In this document: in pieces, positions 33,001 to 44,110 of the stretch
Layout: the number at the start of each line of letters is the position of its first letter
Numbering within the stretch: the stretch's first letter is position 1
Assembly (NCBI GenBank): GCA_030248195.1
Contig: JASAND010020489.1
Span: 1 to 64,000, forward strand
DNA length: 64,000 bases
Source: Trissonchulus latispiculum
Taxonomy: Eukaryota > Nematoda > Enoplea > Enoplida > Ironidae
Reading direction: 5' to 3'
The notes under the pieces: generated by a model
Database searches by the model: none
Told to the model about the DNA's origin: nothing
Seen by the model: only the letters and a program-made list of their open reading frames with translations
Program-made: the position numbers and the translations under genes

Positions 33001-33721
33001 ATCCTGACCTGGATTAAGCGATTCCAGGCTGCGAAGATGGCATCCAGGCCATCATGCACCGACAACAATGATGAAATATCCCCGCTAGCAGTAGAAAGCT
33101 ACAAGAGGGCGTCAATATAGGCATAAATTATCCCTTGTTTATCCCCATAACGTTCGTCGAGAGTTTTGACCACTTTAGCATAGTTGGCCGAGGTCACTCG
33201 ATAGATCTCTCAATCAACCGGTAGGCTTCCCCTTTCAAGAGCCCACGAAGATGATTCAGTTTATCTATTTCGGCGAGGTCGGATCTATCGTCAATAGCAG
33301 CCTTAAAAGCATCCCAAAATTCTTGCCAACGAATGGGATCCCCCTCAAAAGGAGGAATCTCTAATTTGGGAAGCTTCACCTTAGCCGGTCCTCGTGAACC
33401 ATTCCCTAAACTACCAGTACCACCGAGTTCGGGGACATGTTGTGTCCGGCCAGTCTGGGCATCTGCAATAGCAGCCATGACAGAATCATTGAACTGCCGT
33501 GACTGTGCAAGTTCTTGCTAAATATCCTCTTCCAAATGCAAAGATTGGAGGACTTCAAGATCAATAGCCTCCAATTTTTGAAGGTAAGATTGCAGCAAAA
33601 CAGATTTGCGCTGCAATTGTTCCCCGGTGCCAGCCGTTGGGTTCGCCACTAACGACTTGACCTAATTCATTTCACGGGAGGCACTCATGCGAAGCCCTTG
33701 ACGTCGCTGATTAGCAGACAT
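33001..33721 (-). pseudogene. BEL/Pao gag N-terminal part
   Basis: The likely start is the ATG at 33721 (minus). A helical Gln/Glu/Leu-rich start is interrupted by in-frame stops (for example near 33660 and 33520). The diagnostic core LEIPPFEGDPIRWQEFWDAF and LRGLLKGEAYRLIE is in an open frame at 33478-33194. A frame break near 33190 disconnects it from the rest of gag; the same break occurs in the fragment at 25990. A second break lies near 33030. Confidence 0.88.
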
Positions 33722-33799
33722 CACAACAGACGTTCTTGAATTAACCAATTAAATGATTGAATCAAATGGAGTCCCAACTGCCCCCCCTCCGAAAAAAAA

Positions 33800-34215
33800 C
33801 ATTAAACCGCCGATGAAAGAGCGAAAACTCAAGAATACTAAATACAGAAAATTTGCTCTAAGGTACACACTTTAGACTACCTATACCAGTCCTCTAATCA
33901 AATGCCCTAAACTAAAAGACCGTACGGCTCAGCATTCGAGACCGCAATTACTGAACAGAGAAAAGAAAGTGAGCGTCCCCCGAAAATTACAGTGGTCATG
34001 AAGAAATTTTAACAAACAAATATGAACACAGGAAGATAAAAGAAACTATTAAAAGACAAATAGACTTTTCGCGGAAGAACTATAAAAATTACTACCACAA
34101 AAATTACAGGATAACGGCCCCAACAATCATCTACCCAATAAACATAAACCAAAAAATAATAAACCCTAATAATTAATAACCCCAAAAACCTAGACAACAA
34201 TATCCACTAAAGTTA
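33800..34215 (-). repeat. Direct repeat R2 (possible LTR copy)
   Basis: This block matches 34738-35178 over about 410 bases in the same orientation with scattered substitutions and small gaps (shared, for example, CGAAAATTACAGTGG). It lies directly upstream (on the minus strand) of the BEL/Pao gag, where a 5' LTR or leader would be. Confidence 0.8.
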
Positions 34216-34737
34216 TCTTAAACTCGCTGGGGTCATCCCGAGCAGGGGACTGAAAATCATGTTTTGTTGGAGTCATCCTCCTGATTTTGGTCGACGTGAC
34301 CTCCTCTTTTGGAGGGGCTTTATTCCTAGCCGAGCATGGGCGAAGGAATAGCTTATTGGATGTCGCTCTTGCTGAAGCTTGGTTTGAGGAAGCTTGACTT
34401 GCTGAAGACTGAGTAGACAAACTCTTACTCAGTGTCGGCTGACTCGTTGTGAGCCGTCCAAAGCTGTTTATCATTCGGGTTACTCAAGCTAGCCGGGTCA
34501 GCCGAGTGGATCTGGATCTGGATCAGCCGATCTGGACATTTTCTACGGAAATTGTAGGTGAAAAATTTTAAAAGTTCCTATAAAAATTCACACGCGACGT
34601 GTAATGAGAAAACATATATGTATTATCACTAAAAATTAATAAAATACAATATTCAAAATACCTAGAATAGAGGCAATTATACACGTGCAAATTATGACAA
34701 AAGAATATAAGAGATCAGAGCAGGGAAAAAGCAGGAA
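34216..34737 (-). other. Sequence between R2 and R1, with a Ser-rich open frame
   Basis: A 94-codon open frame on the minus strand (34474-34190) is Ser/Gln/Lys-rich (SSASQASSNQASARATS) and overlaps the end of R2. No family recognised; it may be a chance frame. The rest is AT-rich. Confidence 0.4.
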
Positions 34738-35178
34738 ACACATTACAAAATACACACGAATACCGAAAAGAGAAAAAGCAGAAATACAGAATCTCTCCGA
34801 AATTGGAGCCTAAGTGAAACTTAGGAATGAGTCTTCTAATTAAATGCACCACCTACCGGCTATACAATTCTAATAAAACCCTAAACTGAAAAACCGAACT
34901 GCTCAGCAGCTGAGACCACATTTACTAAACAGAGAAAAGACAAAGAGGGAGACCCCCGAAAATTACAGTGGCCATGAAGAAACTTTGACAAACAAATATG
35001 AGCACAGGAAGATAAAAGAAATTACCAAAACTATTAAATTAGACGAATAGACTTTCGCAGAAGAACTATAAAAATTGCTACCACAAAAATTACTGAATTA
35101 CCCCAACAATCATCTACCCAACAAATAATAAACCCGATGATTAATAACCCCACATTAGTCAATATTCACTAAAATTAA
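34738..35178 (-). repeat. Direct repeat R1 (possible LTR copy)
   Basis: The partner of R2, in direct orientation about 520 bases to the right. Two direct repeats around a short interior look like LTRs of a very short element, or successive LTR insertions. Neither matches the LTR-like block at 26277-26967. Confidence 0.8.
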
Positions 35179-35199
35179 CCCGCGCGCTGAGACGCGGGT

Positions 35200-35640
35200 T
35201 AAAATTCCACGTAAATGTCGTGAGCTTGTTAAAAGAGTTAAATTTAATTCTGCAGCTTTTTAACTCAGCGTGTCATTCGCGAAAACAGTAGAGTTAAAAA
35301 AGGTAATTTTTAACTCTTTTCGCGAATGGCCGAAATGTTAAAAATTTTAACTTTGCTTAACTCGGAGAGTTTAACTCTTTTAACTCATCATTTGCGAAAA
35401 GGTCCCTTGAGCTCAGAGTTATTTCGAAGAAAGACTTAGCTCGAAGTTAAGCTCACCTGTAGGCAAACTCAATCTTTAGCAATGCTGAGTAAGGATGATT
35501 GGCTACACAACGGACTAAGCCTAACGTTAAGCTGAGCTCAGCTAAGGATTAACTGGACTGAGTTAACTCGCTGTTAAGCTAACTCCTGTTAACCAAAATT
35601 AGTGCCATTGTATTAATTAAACGAGATAATGTTAAGCAGA
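35200..35640. other. TTAAC-rich stretch with a hairpin
   Basis: GAGTTAA and TTAACTC motifs recur many times in both directions. Within it, 35274-35328 folds as a hairpin: CATTCGCGAAAA and GAGTTAAAAA pair with TTTTTAACTC and TTTTCGCGAATG. No gene. Confidence 0.6.
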
Positions 35641-35698
35641 GACATTTGCAGGAGGGGAAGTTCTGGGGGGGTGAGCCGTTTCCGAAGGCCGCCGGAAA

Positions 35699-35797
35699 AC
35701 TGGATTTGCTATTTTGTAAAAAGATAGCTTTTTAACTGCAAGTAGTGAGTGAGTAATAATGGTTCAAAGTTGATGTCTCTAAAAGTAACATTAAGTA
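35699..35797 (+). mobile_element. Fragment of TTAA MITE, family B (right end)
   Basis: About 100 bases match the right end of the element at 59715-60702 (TTTTTAACTGCAAGTAGTGAG compared with CTTCTTAACTCCAAGTAATG). The terminal GGTGGTG-type repeat is decayed. No left end seen. Confidence 0.6.
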
Positions 35798-36064
35798 GTG
35801 CAACGACCGTCGCCAGACAATGTTCGCGCACTGCGCGGCTCATTCGTCTGCATTTCCGTCTGCACTACCAATCAGGTCATTTTGTAGCTGTTCGCTGGTG
35901 AACAAGGGAGCAAAAACAACAAGTTCATACCGTACTCTTCCTTGTCTTACTGACATTTGTGTAAAGTGGTCTGAAATCTATTCGTTGCCAATAAAGTAAT
36001 ATTGTCTGAAATCTAGGACTGTTTGTTGCCCATAAAATATAACTAGATTCCATTTGTATTTCAG

Positions 36065-37551
36065 GATTATTTATGGAGCTGAAACAACCCGTCAGATACC
36101 TGAATGATTTCTTCTTTCCTTTTAACGAAGGATTTTTATATTTCCAAGACGCAGAATTTCTGCACATTCAAGTTGGAACCCTCACCAGTGTTTCACTAGA
36201 TTATATTCAACACAATCGTATCAATAGCAAGTCTAGCCCTTGCGACAGTCATAGCCGGTTTTACCGAAATTGTATGGCTAAATGTCTGTGGGAAGCTGCC
36301 ATTAAGATAGCTTCAGGCACATTTGGAAACGACTGTGCATGCCTCCCGTCCATATCGCAGCAGTTGCTTAGATGGAGTATATCCTGAATGTACTGTATAC
36401 CAAAATTTGTTGTGCCTGTGGGCAGGGATTACTGAAAACAAAGGTTCTAAATTCCCCATTTGCCAGAAGAAGTGTCAGCCTCTATGTCTAGAAAAACCTT
36501 TGAAGCAAACTGTCACATATTCTAGGTAGGAACACGTAATGCTTGTAAGTTCATAGTATACAGGTATCTAGATAAATACAATTACATTCAGGGGGCAAAA
36601 AATGAGTGTTCAGCCGAAAATTCTTGCATATCCGAAGAATCGTGCGGCTATTGATTCGCATGTGTTCTTACATTTGCACATCCAATATCTGCTAACTTGT
36701 AAACGTTTACGAGCCTGCACTGTAATTCAATGCTAAATATACCCGCTGAAACATACATGACTTTTCCTATTCCTTGCTAAATGTTGTGGATAAGCATTAG
36801 TATGAGATGAGCAGGGGAGCAGATGATGTCAATTCTGAGTTGAAGTAATTCTCAGAAACAACGACATAAACCATAGAGCAAGGCAAGACCTTTGCTGCAC
36901 GTTAACAGTTTCGATGTTTAATTATATAGGCTCAAGCAAACCACTAATGGTACCAAAAGAACCATCCTGCACGTTTCCTACAAAAGAATAGCAAAGGAAG
37001 TTTTAGCGGACTCCTTGAAGATGGACTTCGGATCACTGATATCGCACATTGGTGGCACTTTGGGAGTGTGGGTGAGTGTTTTAGCCGTTAAAGAGTAAAG
37101 AAAGCATAACTTTGCCGTCAACCAGTAAAGAAGACCTTAGAAAACACATCTAGTTTCAGTAACATACAGGTTTTGTGCACATTTTCGTTTTTGTAAAAAT
37201 ACCAGTTTTGATGTACTCATTATTCTTAAAGTTTCACTGATAACAGATTGCCAATAATACAGCTAACTTGAAAAAACCAGGATAAAGTAAAACCAGGAAT
37301 GCAATTTAATAATTTACATTTGGTAAAGACTGCAAATTTGTGCAAATATTGCATTCACAACCCAGCCAGTGCCAACTGATGCAGTATACAAATTATTTAT
37401 TATCGTTAATCTTTCTGACATTGCTTAGATTTTGTATTTTTAGCTAGGATGTTCGATGCTTGGTCTCATTCAAGTTGTTGCTTTGGGTCTGGAAAGTATG
37501 GCCGTTTGGTTTCATCAGTACATTGTATATCGTTACGTCAGCGACTACTAA
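36065..37551 (+). CDS. DEG/ENaC sodium-channel family protein, C-terminal exons (5' incomplete, one frame break)
   Basis: DEG/ENaC proteins form amiloride-type cation channels in animal cell membranes: two membrane helices around a large Cys-rich extracellular domain. Exon A (36065-36525, after TTTCAG) codes for the extracellular part: VGTLTSVSL..., a Cys-rich run (NCMAKC, NDCACLP, ECTVYQNLLC, CQKKCQPLC). Exon B (36930-37071) gives FGSLISHIGGTLGVW, the family hallmark at TM2, and exon C (37444-37551) finishes TM2 (LGCSMLGLIQVVAL) and a short cytoplasmic tail with TAA at 37549-37551. All splice sites are GT/AG and the phases join. Between about 36345 and 36372 exon A changes frame, so this is a pseudogene, has a sequence error, or has an unseen small intron. 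Earlier exons with TM1 were not found. Confidence 0.8.
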
Positions 37552-38085
37552 TCAGTGACAACCGTTCATTCTAGTTATGACTGGTCATGCCAAGAATTGC
37601 CTTGCTAGGCTTTAGCAGAGCACAGCATCGCACAGTTTCGCAAATGACTAAATTGGATTTTGTTGCCTGATTGATAAACATGTTATCATTTCTCTGCTAA
37701 ACAGTATTGCTTTTGCAATTTCGTTTACACATATTCAAGTAATTACCTTCATCAGGACCACCAGGTCCAACTAATCTGAATAGTAGAAAAACAAATAAAT
37801 CATGCCATTTTGCAGGGAAATCATACTTATTTACATAAACAATACAATAAGATAATTAAGTTAACTTTGCATATATATCCCAGTAGCTTGGCATTCTATT
37901 ATACAATTCCGTTATTCATCAGAGCATCTAAGTCCACGATTATAAACATCTGGAGGCAAGACATCTTATGGATAAGGGTAGTCTTAAAGCGCATATGTAA
38001 CTAAGTACTATCCTGTAACTGTACAAGTAAATGAGTGCCCCTCCGTCCGGGAGAAGGGTGCTCGACGATGTTGTTGACTATAGAG
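37552..38085. other. Intergenic
   Basis: AT-rich, short frames only; nothing recognised. Confidence 0.6.
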
Positions 38086-39012
38086 TTAAACCACATCCAC
38101 TGCCCCTTGCGCCCCTTTCCACAACCACCGCTCACAGTTCTGGAACTGCAAGTAGTACGGCGACGGACTGAGTTCCTTGTTTAACCTATCCGAATAGATC
38201 TTTGCGTTGGTTGTTCGTCCACCTAAAATTAATTTACATTTAAAGTTATCCGTATTCCCGAATTTATCTAGCATAGTCAACAGATTCCTCTTAGAGTACC
38301 CTCTGCTTAATAAACAGTTAACCAGTTTCCTAATTCTAAATTTTAAATCATCAAATTCCGTAGTTAATGTCAAGTATCGTTTTAGCTCGTTTCCAAACCG
38401 AAGTATCCACATCTGCTGCTCATGTTAGACATTGCTATAACATTAAAGTTAAAGTCGTCACGTTTATCAAATACTTTATTGTGATATGTCTTGTTTGCTT
38501 TTATTTTTATATGGATATCTAAAACATCAACTTCTTTGTCAGAAGTGAAAACTTTCTTTAATGTTAAGCAAAGCGGATAGATTAATTTCATCAATATGTC
38601 AAACCAGCCTTTATCATTCACAACCATGATATCATCAATATATCTGTACACTTTACTTAAACATATACAGCTTTCTACATTACCTTTATTAAGCTGTTCC
38701 TTAATAAAGATATACTCATAAGCTGTGAGTAGTACTGCACCAATATACCTTACCCTGTTTGCCGGTATGTGGTATGCGTTATTCCTGGAAACTAAATTGA
38801 TTATTACATTTAAACCATTAATAATTTCATCATGTGGGAGGGATGTATAAAGTTGTCCAAAACCATAAGTATTAATTGATGTACCTTTATGTTCCGCTGA
38901 CAGCTTGTCCAACTCGTTGACGATACCCACACTTATTCAGTACAACTTAGTGTTACCTTTATTCCTTTCAATGGCGTTGCAGTATGCTTTCATCCTTTGT
39001 TGAATTTTCTTC
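38086..39012 (-). pseudogene. Penelope-like reverse transcriptase fragment
   Basis: On the minus strand, INTYGFGQLYTSLPHDEI matches the Penelope-type RT motif around the first catalytic Asp (usually D-F-S-x-LYT-x-(I/L)PH), with Gly in place of that Asp. RYIDDIMVV (near 38621-38648) is the second catalytic box and is intact. A thumb-like part (LLSRGYSKRNLLTMLDKF) follows in another frame to 38086. A stop lies just upstream (38934 region), beyond which about 25 related codons can be read to 39012. No GIY-YIG endonuclease and no terminal repeats were found, so this is an internal fragment. A different PLE-like RT clade cannot be excluded. Confidence 0.75.
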
Positions 39013-40863
39013 AGAATACCACATATAGTTTGTGAAACAGGTTTAGTGCAACAGTTTTTGCAACATATGTTCAACATATGTTTGTGTGTTTTAAGCATTT
39101 AGTTTGCATTTGCGATCGATGTTATCAGTTGAACAATGGGATATACAGTATCAAAACTACACTATTTCTCACACTGTGCAACCCGATTCCTACTGAGAGA
39201 TTTTCGATGTCTGTGAATGTGAGAACTAATTTCAAATTATGACAGAAAAATTGATCTTGAAAAAGGTCAACGTCAACAGATTGTTTCACAAAAGTCTGAC
39301 CAAAACTTCTTGTAACCAATCATTGAGCTGCTGTAGTGCATCCAAAATTTGAAGCTAATAACTTGTAAGATTTCAGAAGCGTGATGCGCAGGAGAATCCA
39401 CGGAATTGCCATATGATGTCTACATTCTGTGGTCAGTTGCTGATTTGAAACACCTATTTTATCGAACTTTTTATAATCTCCCAAAATACGCAAAAAAACC
39501 AATTTTTATTTTAATTATATTTTCCAGTTTAAACTTGCGTTAATCCTTGGCAAACGACAGTTCCGAAAATCTGGTCAAATTCCGGATTCTGCTAGCTGGT
39601 TGTCTAGATTATGTAACTGAACAAACAAGGTGGGCTTGTAAAAACACTTGGCTGACTAAATTTACGGCTTCCTAGGATCGAACCTTTTACAAACTTTCAT
39701 TAGATCTGAAACAAAATTAATGGTCGTATTCGTAGCTATTAAACAACCGGAAAAATCATTTTTCGCAAGTGGTGCAATCAAGGCATTACTAAACATAATC
39801 TCATTTTGAATAAGGATTGCTAGAGAGGATGCTAAGTGAAACCAAAGTATTTTTACAAAAATTTGATCCTTTATTGAAGACTTGGGACACGCATGTAGTC
39901 CTTAACTACTTGCATTTTCAAATAGCAGATCCGGGACTTGAACACTATTTTAGTGGATCCACTTTATGACCGCTTTTTTACAGATTTTGTAGTTCAAGTT
40001 CTTAACTCCACCTACTAATGCTATATTACAGTTTATAGTTTCTATATTTATGCAAGTTTTGTTTAATACTGTTTCATTTTGTACACCGTCATATACAGAA
40101 TAAACTAATATAGCTTCACGAGTATTAAATAATACACTAAATTATTATTAAATATTAACGAAATTATTAAATAATAACCCATTCTAAATATTTTTAGAAT
40201 ACTCTAAAATAAAACAGCGAACCAGATTTGTCTAGAATGAATTTACTATAGCTGTACAAGGTCCCCTTTGGGCATTAAGAATAAAAGAAATACCCAATTT
40301 ATAAATTACCTATGGGCAGGAAATTAATTCAATAATAAGGAAGGGCTGGAGACAAAACGAAAACAACCGACCGCACGAGTCAAAGAAAAAGACAAGACTG
40401 AAGAAGTTAGAAGAGTAGGCGATCATTTCTGCCTAGCAACCCATCAAAAGAAAATTGATGAAATTTTAAAAGATTCTGTTGGTTGCTAGGACTGCAGAAA
40501 TGGAAGGCTACTTTTCTGAACTATCGTTCAAACTAGCCAGAGCGCTGAGGTCGGCTGAATAAAACATAGGTCATTTCAACATAGAAAATTGGACATTTGA
40601 AGACATTTTATGACAATTTTATCCAAATCATTATTCTTTATAAAACTAACATTTTCACCACAATTTCTCATAAAAATAAACCCATTAAAATTAAATACAC
40701 AGAGGCTAGATGCAACGTCTCCTCATTACACTGCTTGACAGCAGTGTAACAGGTTTTTCATCTCTAGAAATAAAGGGAAGCGTGACCCACCGGCGGACCA
40801 GCAGTTTGGAAACCAATGTCCATTTAACCGACAAAATTCTACCAAGTAGCCATTCTGAACTGT
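39013..40863. other. Intergenic; one short inverted repeat
   Basis: No gene recognised. At 40424-40440 and 40481-40502, CATTTCTGCCTAGCAACC is matched by an inverted copy with a 2-base insertion, forming a hairpin or a small decayed MITE. Confidence 0.55.
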
Positions 40864-41865
40864 TTAAAGTGGTGGCATCCTTTTGTGCAGTGCTTTTGTG
40901 GTGATTTTTTAAACGCTATAACTTTCGCAGTTTTGGGAGTTGGAAAGAGCTTTCTACATTGTTTTAAAGCTTATTGTGTGTACATTCACATGAGGTTACG
41001 AAACTCGCAAAATTAGCAAAAAATAACAAATTGTTTTCATGCTGACATCTTACAGGATGAATATAGACCAAAACAATTTGAACATCGATTTCTCAAAACT
41101 GAAGAGTCGGACAAAAGTTCTTGTTGTGCCACGATGTGAAGGACGTATGGGCCGAGGGAAGATTTTTTGGATTTGGCTCAGCAGGTCTTAACGTAGAGAA
41201 AATGCACGGTAACACGAAATTTCACGACTTCGCATTAAATTTTCTTGCAACTCTATATGTTTTAGCCCAAACCAGGAAAAACTTCCCTCCGCAAAAGTAA
41301 GAATTTCGACTCTGCCAAAAATCTCCGGAATCCGTCAAGCAGTTTTCGAAAAATCGATGTGCGAAACAAAATAGTCGCAGTTTTGCCAAAATGGTTTTTC
41401 AGCCAAATCTCAAGCTTATAGCAATAATGTGCGGCGAAAAGGCATTCATAAAATGTGCATTTGGACACTGTATTGATTGAGTATAAATAAGCCAGCTTAG
41501 TCCTTAACAGGCGGCAGTAATTTTGAAAAAAACTGATTTCCTCAACAATGGCCATTTTTGACCTTCAAAACAGTTTTTTGCTATACTGACTTAACCCACT
41601 GGAGACCCGCTTAAAAGTTGTAAAACCAAAAATGTTCACTTTTATGTCCTCTTTCCAGCCATAACAACCAATCCCGTGTCTTGTCTACCTACTGGGAGCC
41701 TAATGCCAAAAACCGAAACTTTCTTATCCTTTGGACTAAAAATACGGGACTGGTCCCAGAATGTTAAAGAGTATGGAAATAGGTTATTTCGTAAGTTTAA
41801 ACCATTTACGTAAAGAATTAAGGCCGTATGAGTCAAAAATGACCGAAAGGAAACCAGCACCTTAA
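40864..41865 (+). mobile_element. TTAA-flanked MITE, family A, full-length copy
   Basis: The left end is TTAA then AGTGGTGGCATCCTTTTG; the right end is GACCGAAAGGAAACCAGCACC then TTAA. The ends are imperfect inverted repeats of about 20 bp and the TTAA copies would be the target duplication, as in piggyBac-type transposition. The interior (994 bp) has no ORF. The left 500 bases recur inverted at 14690-15206. Family B (59715-60702) has matching ends and nearly the same length but a different interior. Confidence 0.8.
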
Positions 41866-42179
41866 ATTAAATGCTTAAACTGAACAAATTAAATTGAATA
41901 TCATGTGTTGATCCAATTTCTGCTATCGTTGTGCCATGTCCTCGGATCGGATCGGATCGGATCGACAAATTTTCGGATCGGATCGGCCGGATCGGATCGG
42001 TTTGATTTTTCCGGATCGCCGATCCGGCAAATGAGACAAATTGTGAAAATTTGTACCGATTTCTTACAAAATTGCAAAATGTTTTCGAAGAAATTTTCAA
42101 AATCTTTCCTGAATTTGAATTAAATGTTCAATTTTCCGTTGTTAATGTTTTTGTTTTATCTTATCTTTCTGGATAAATA

Positions 42180-42184
<5 letters not shown>

Positions 42185-42221
<37 letters not shown>
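42185..42221. repeat. (TA)n microsatellite
   Basis: About 37 bases of alternating TA in unit 1 of the duplicated modules; absent at the equivalent place in unit 2. Confidence 0.95.
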
Positions 42222-42225
<4 letters not shown>

Positions 42226-42515
42226 AAATGGCATTTCCTGTTATGTAATTAATTTTTGGACAGTCTGCCCGTTTTTTAAATTCAGTGCCGCTGACTGCTG
42301 AGAGGGACTTATTCTGGTATGATTAGAAGTTCTCAACTAATAGGAACGTTGTTTGAAATTGGAAAGAAAATATTTCGCCTAAGTGCGTTTGCATAGAAGT
42401 GGACGCGGAGTCCTGCAAAGTCCGCTGACGCACTTTTGTAATGCTATTGGACGACCAAAATTATGTGAACAAACTTCAATCATTTAGTGCGAACTCATGC
42501 CTTCAGAGCAAACCC

Positions 42516-42520
<5 letters not shown>

Positions 42521-42604
<84 letters not shown>
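42521..42604. repeat. (AT)n microsatellite
   Basis: 84 bases of alternating AT inserted after AACCCCAACA; the related unit has only AGTATATTTTGTAG at that place. Confidence 0.95.
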
Positions 42605-42610
<6 letters not shown>

Positions 42611-43411
42611 CGTTCTGAACTGGAGGTATAAAACAACCTGCATATTGGGATTGAATCACGGGAAATATTTAATATTTATATTAATTATTTAATTTATTAA
42701 GAATATTTAATTTCTCGAAAATTTTACCACATTCTAAATTAGTTATGTGGATCGGATCGACCGATTCGGGGTCGGATCGGATCGGATCGGATCGGATCGA
42801 CAAATTTTCGGATCGGATCGGCATGATTTTTTCCGGATCGCCGATCCGGCAAATGAGGCAAATTTTGGAAATTTGTACCAATATTTTTACAAAATTGCAA
42901 AATTTTTTCGAATAAATTTTCAAAATCTTTTTGGATAAATAAATTCTTTATATGCACATATGTAAAAAATCAAATTGGATTGCTCTCTAAAATCTCCTGC
43001 TAATTAATTTTTGGACAGTCTGTTCCGCTTTTTAAATTCAATACCGCAGACTGCTGACAGTGACTTATTCTGGTATGATTAAAAGTTTTCAACTAATAGG
43101 AGGGTTGTCTGAAATTGGAAGGAAACGTTTTCGCCCAAGTGCGTTTGCTCAGAAGTGGAAAGTCCGCAAAACCCGCCGGGCGCATTTTTGTATATGCTAT
43201 TGTACGACCAAAATTGTGTTCGGTCGTTTATTGCGAACTTATGCCTTTAGAGCAAACCCCAACAGTATATTTTGTAGAATCGTTCTAAACTGGAGATTTA
43301 GAACATCCAGCATATCGAGATTGAATCACAGGAAATATTTAATATTTAATATTAATTATTTAATTTATTAAAAATATTTACTTTCTCCAAAATTTTACCA
43401 CATTCGAAACT

Positions 43412-44110
43412 TTGTATCTATGATTGAATAGAGTTGCATATTGTTGCACTTGCATTTTAATGATAGGGTATTATTTAAAAGCTAATTATGAGCTGGAACC
43501 AATACCTCAAAATGTACCAATTTCTCGAGTTCATAGATGGAAGTTTTTGTGAATTCCTGGAACAGGGCGCATTTTGAGATTTAGTTAAAAAGATAAATCA
43601 GCTCGCCAAGACTTTTTCAGTCAAGATCCATAGCTCCATAAGAATAATGGGAGTCCAAGAGTTGTAAAACAATGGGAAATGGGAAAATCTAGCAACTAAG
43701 TGTTTACAATTGAAAATTAAAGTTATGGTCGGATCGGATCGGATCGGTCCGATCCGGGGCAGGATCGGATCGGCTTGGATCGGATCAGATCGCTGGCCAT
43801 TTGCCGGATCGGATCGGTGGGTAATTTTGGCTGCCGATCCGATCCGATCTACATCACTATTCAAAATTAGGTATCCATGATCGAATAGAGTTGTTCCAGA
43901 TGCGTATTTTTGCACTTGCGTTTGAATGAGAGGCATTATTTAAAAGCTAATGAGCTGGAACCAGCTAGCTGAATATGTACCAATTTCTCGAGTTCACTAT
44001 TCATAGATGGAAGTTTTTGTAAATTCTCGGAACAAGGCTCATTTCTGGGATCTAGTTGTATTAAAAAGGTTGTTCAACTGGTCAAGACCTTTCGAGTCAA
44101 GGCCCCTAGC
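43412..44110. repeat. Second duplicated module, with (GGATC)n between the copies
   Basis: 43412-43650 and 43866-44110 match (GATCGAATAGAGTTG, AATTTCTCGAGTTCA, ATAGATGGAAGTTTTTGT). Between them 43725-43850 carries GGATCGGATCGG arrays arranged partly as a palindrome with GATCCGATCC. A similar palindromic array is at 46525-46580. Confidence 0.75.

Larger units (their letters stand above)
26277..33721 (-). mobile_element. BEL/Pao LTR retrotransposon with SGNH-hydrolase-like ORF
   Basis: On the minus strand the order is gag with three zinc knuckles, aspartic protease, RT, RNase H, integrase, then a separate ORF with SGNH hydrolase motifs and an LTR-like block. The gag type (FEGDPIRWQEFW, LRGLLKGEA), the YVDN RT box and the A17-type protease are diagnostic of BEL/Pao. 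Numerous stops and frameshifts make it non-autonomous. A 5' LTR matching 26277-26967 is not present to the right of gag. Confidence 0.9.
41930..43410. repeat. Two duplicated modules with (GGATC)n arrays
   Basis: Unit 1 (about 41930-42720) and unit 2 (about 42745-43410) share, in order: a (GGATC)n array, CCGATCCGGCAAATGAG, ACAAAATTGCAAAAT, TTTTTGGACAGTCTG, CTTATTCTGGTATGATTA, and a tail GATTGAATCAC..GGAAATATTTAATATT. The arrays are at 41941-42001 and 42751-42850. Unit 1 is longer because of two (TA)n tracts. Confidence 0.8.

Noticed and set aside
36323..36529. Separate small Cys-rich gene
   Set aside because: It is the second half of the DEG/ENaC exon A in a shifted frame; the splice phase to the next exon fits the channel gene.
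39650..39690. Possible tRNA B-box (GGTTCGATCCT on minus)
   Set aside because: No cloverleaf or A-box could be built around it.
42441..42692. 83-codon open frame with poly(Tyr-Ile)
   Set aside because: It is a translation of the (AT)n microsatellite.
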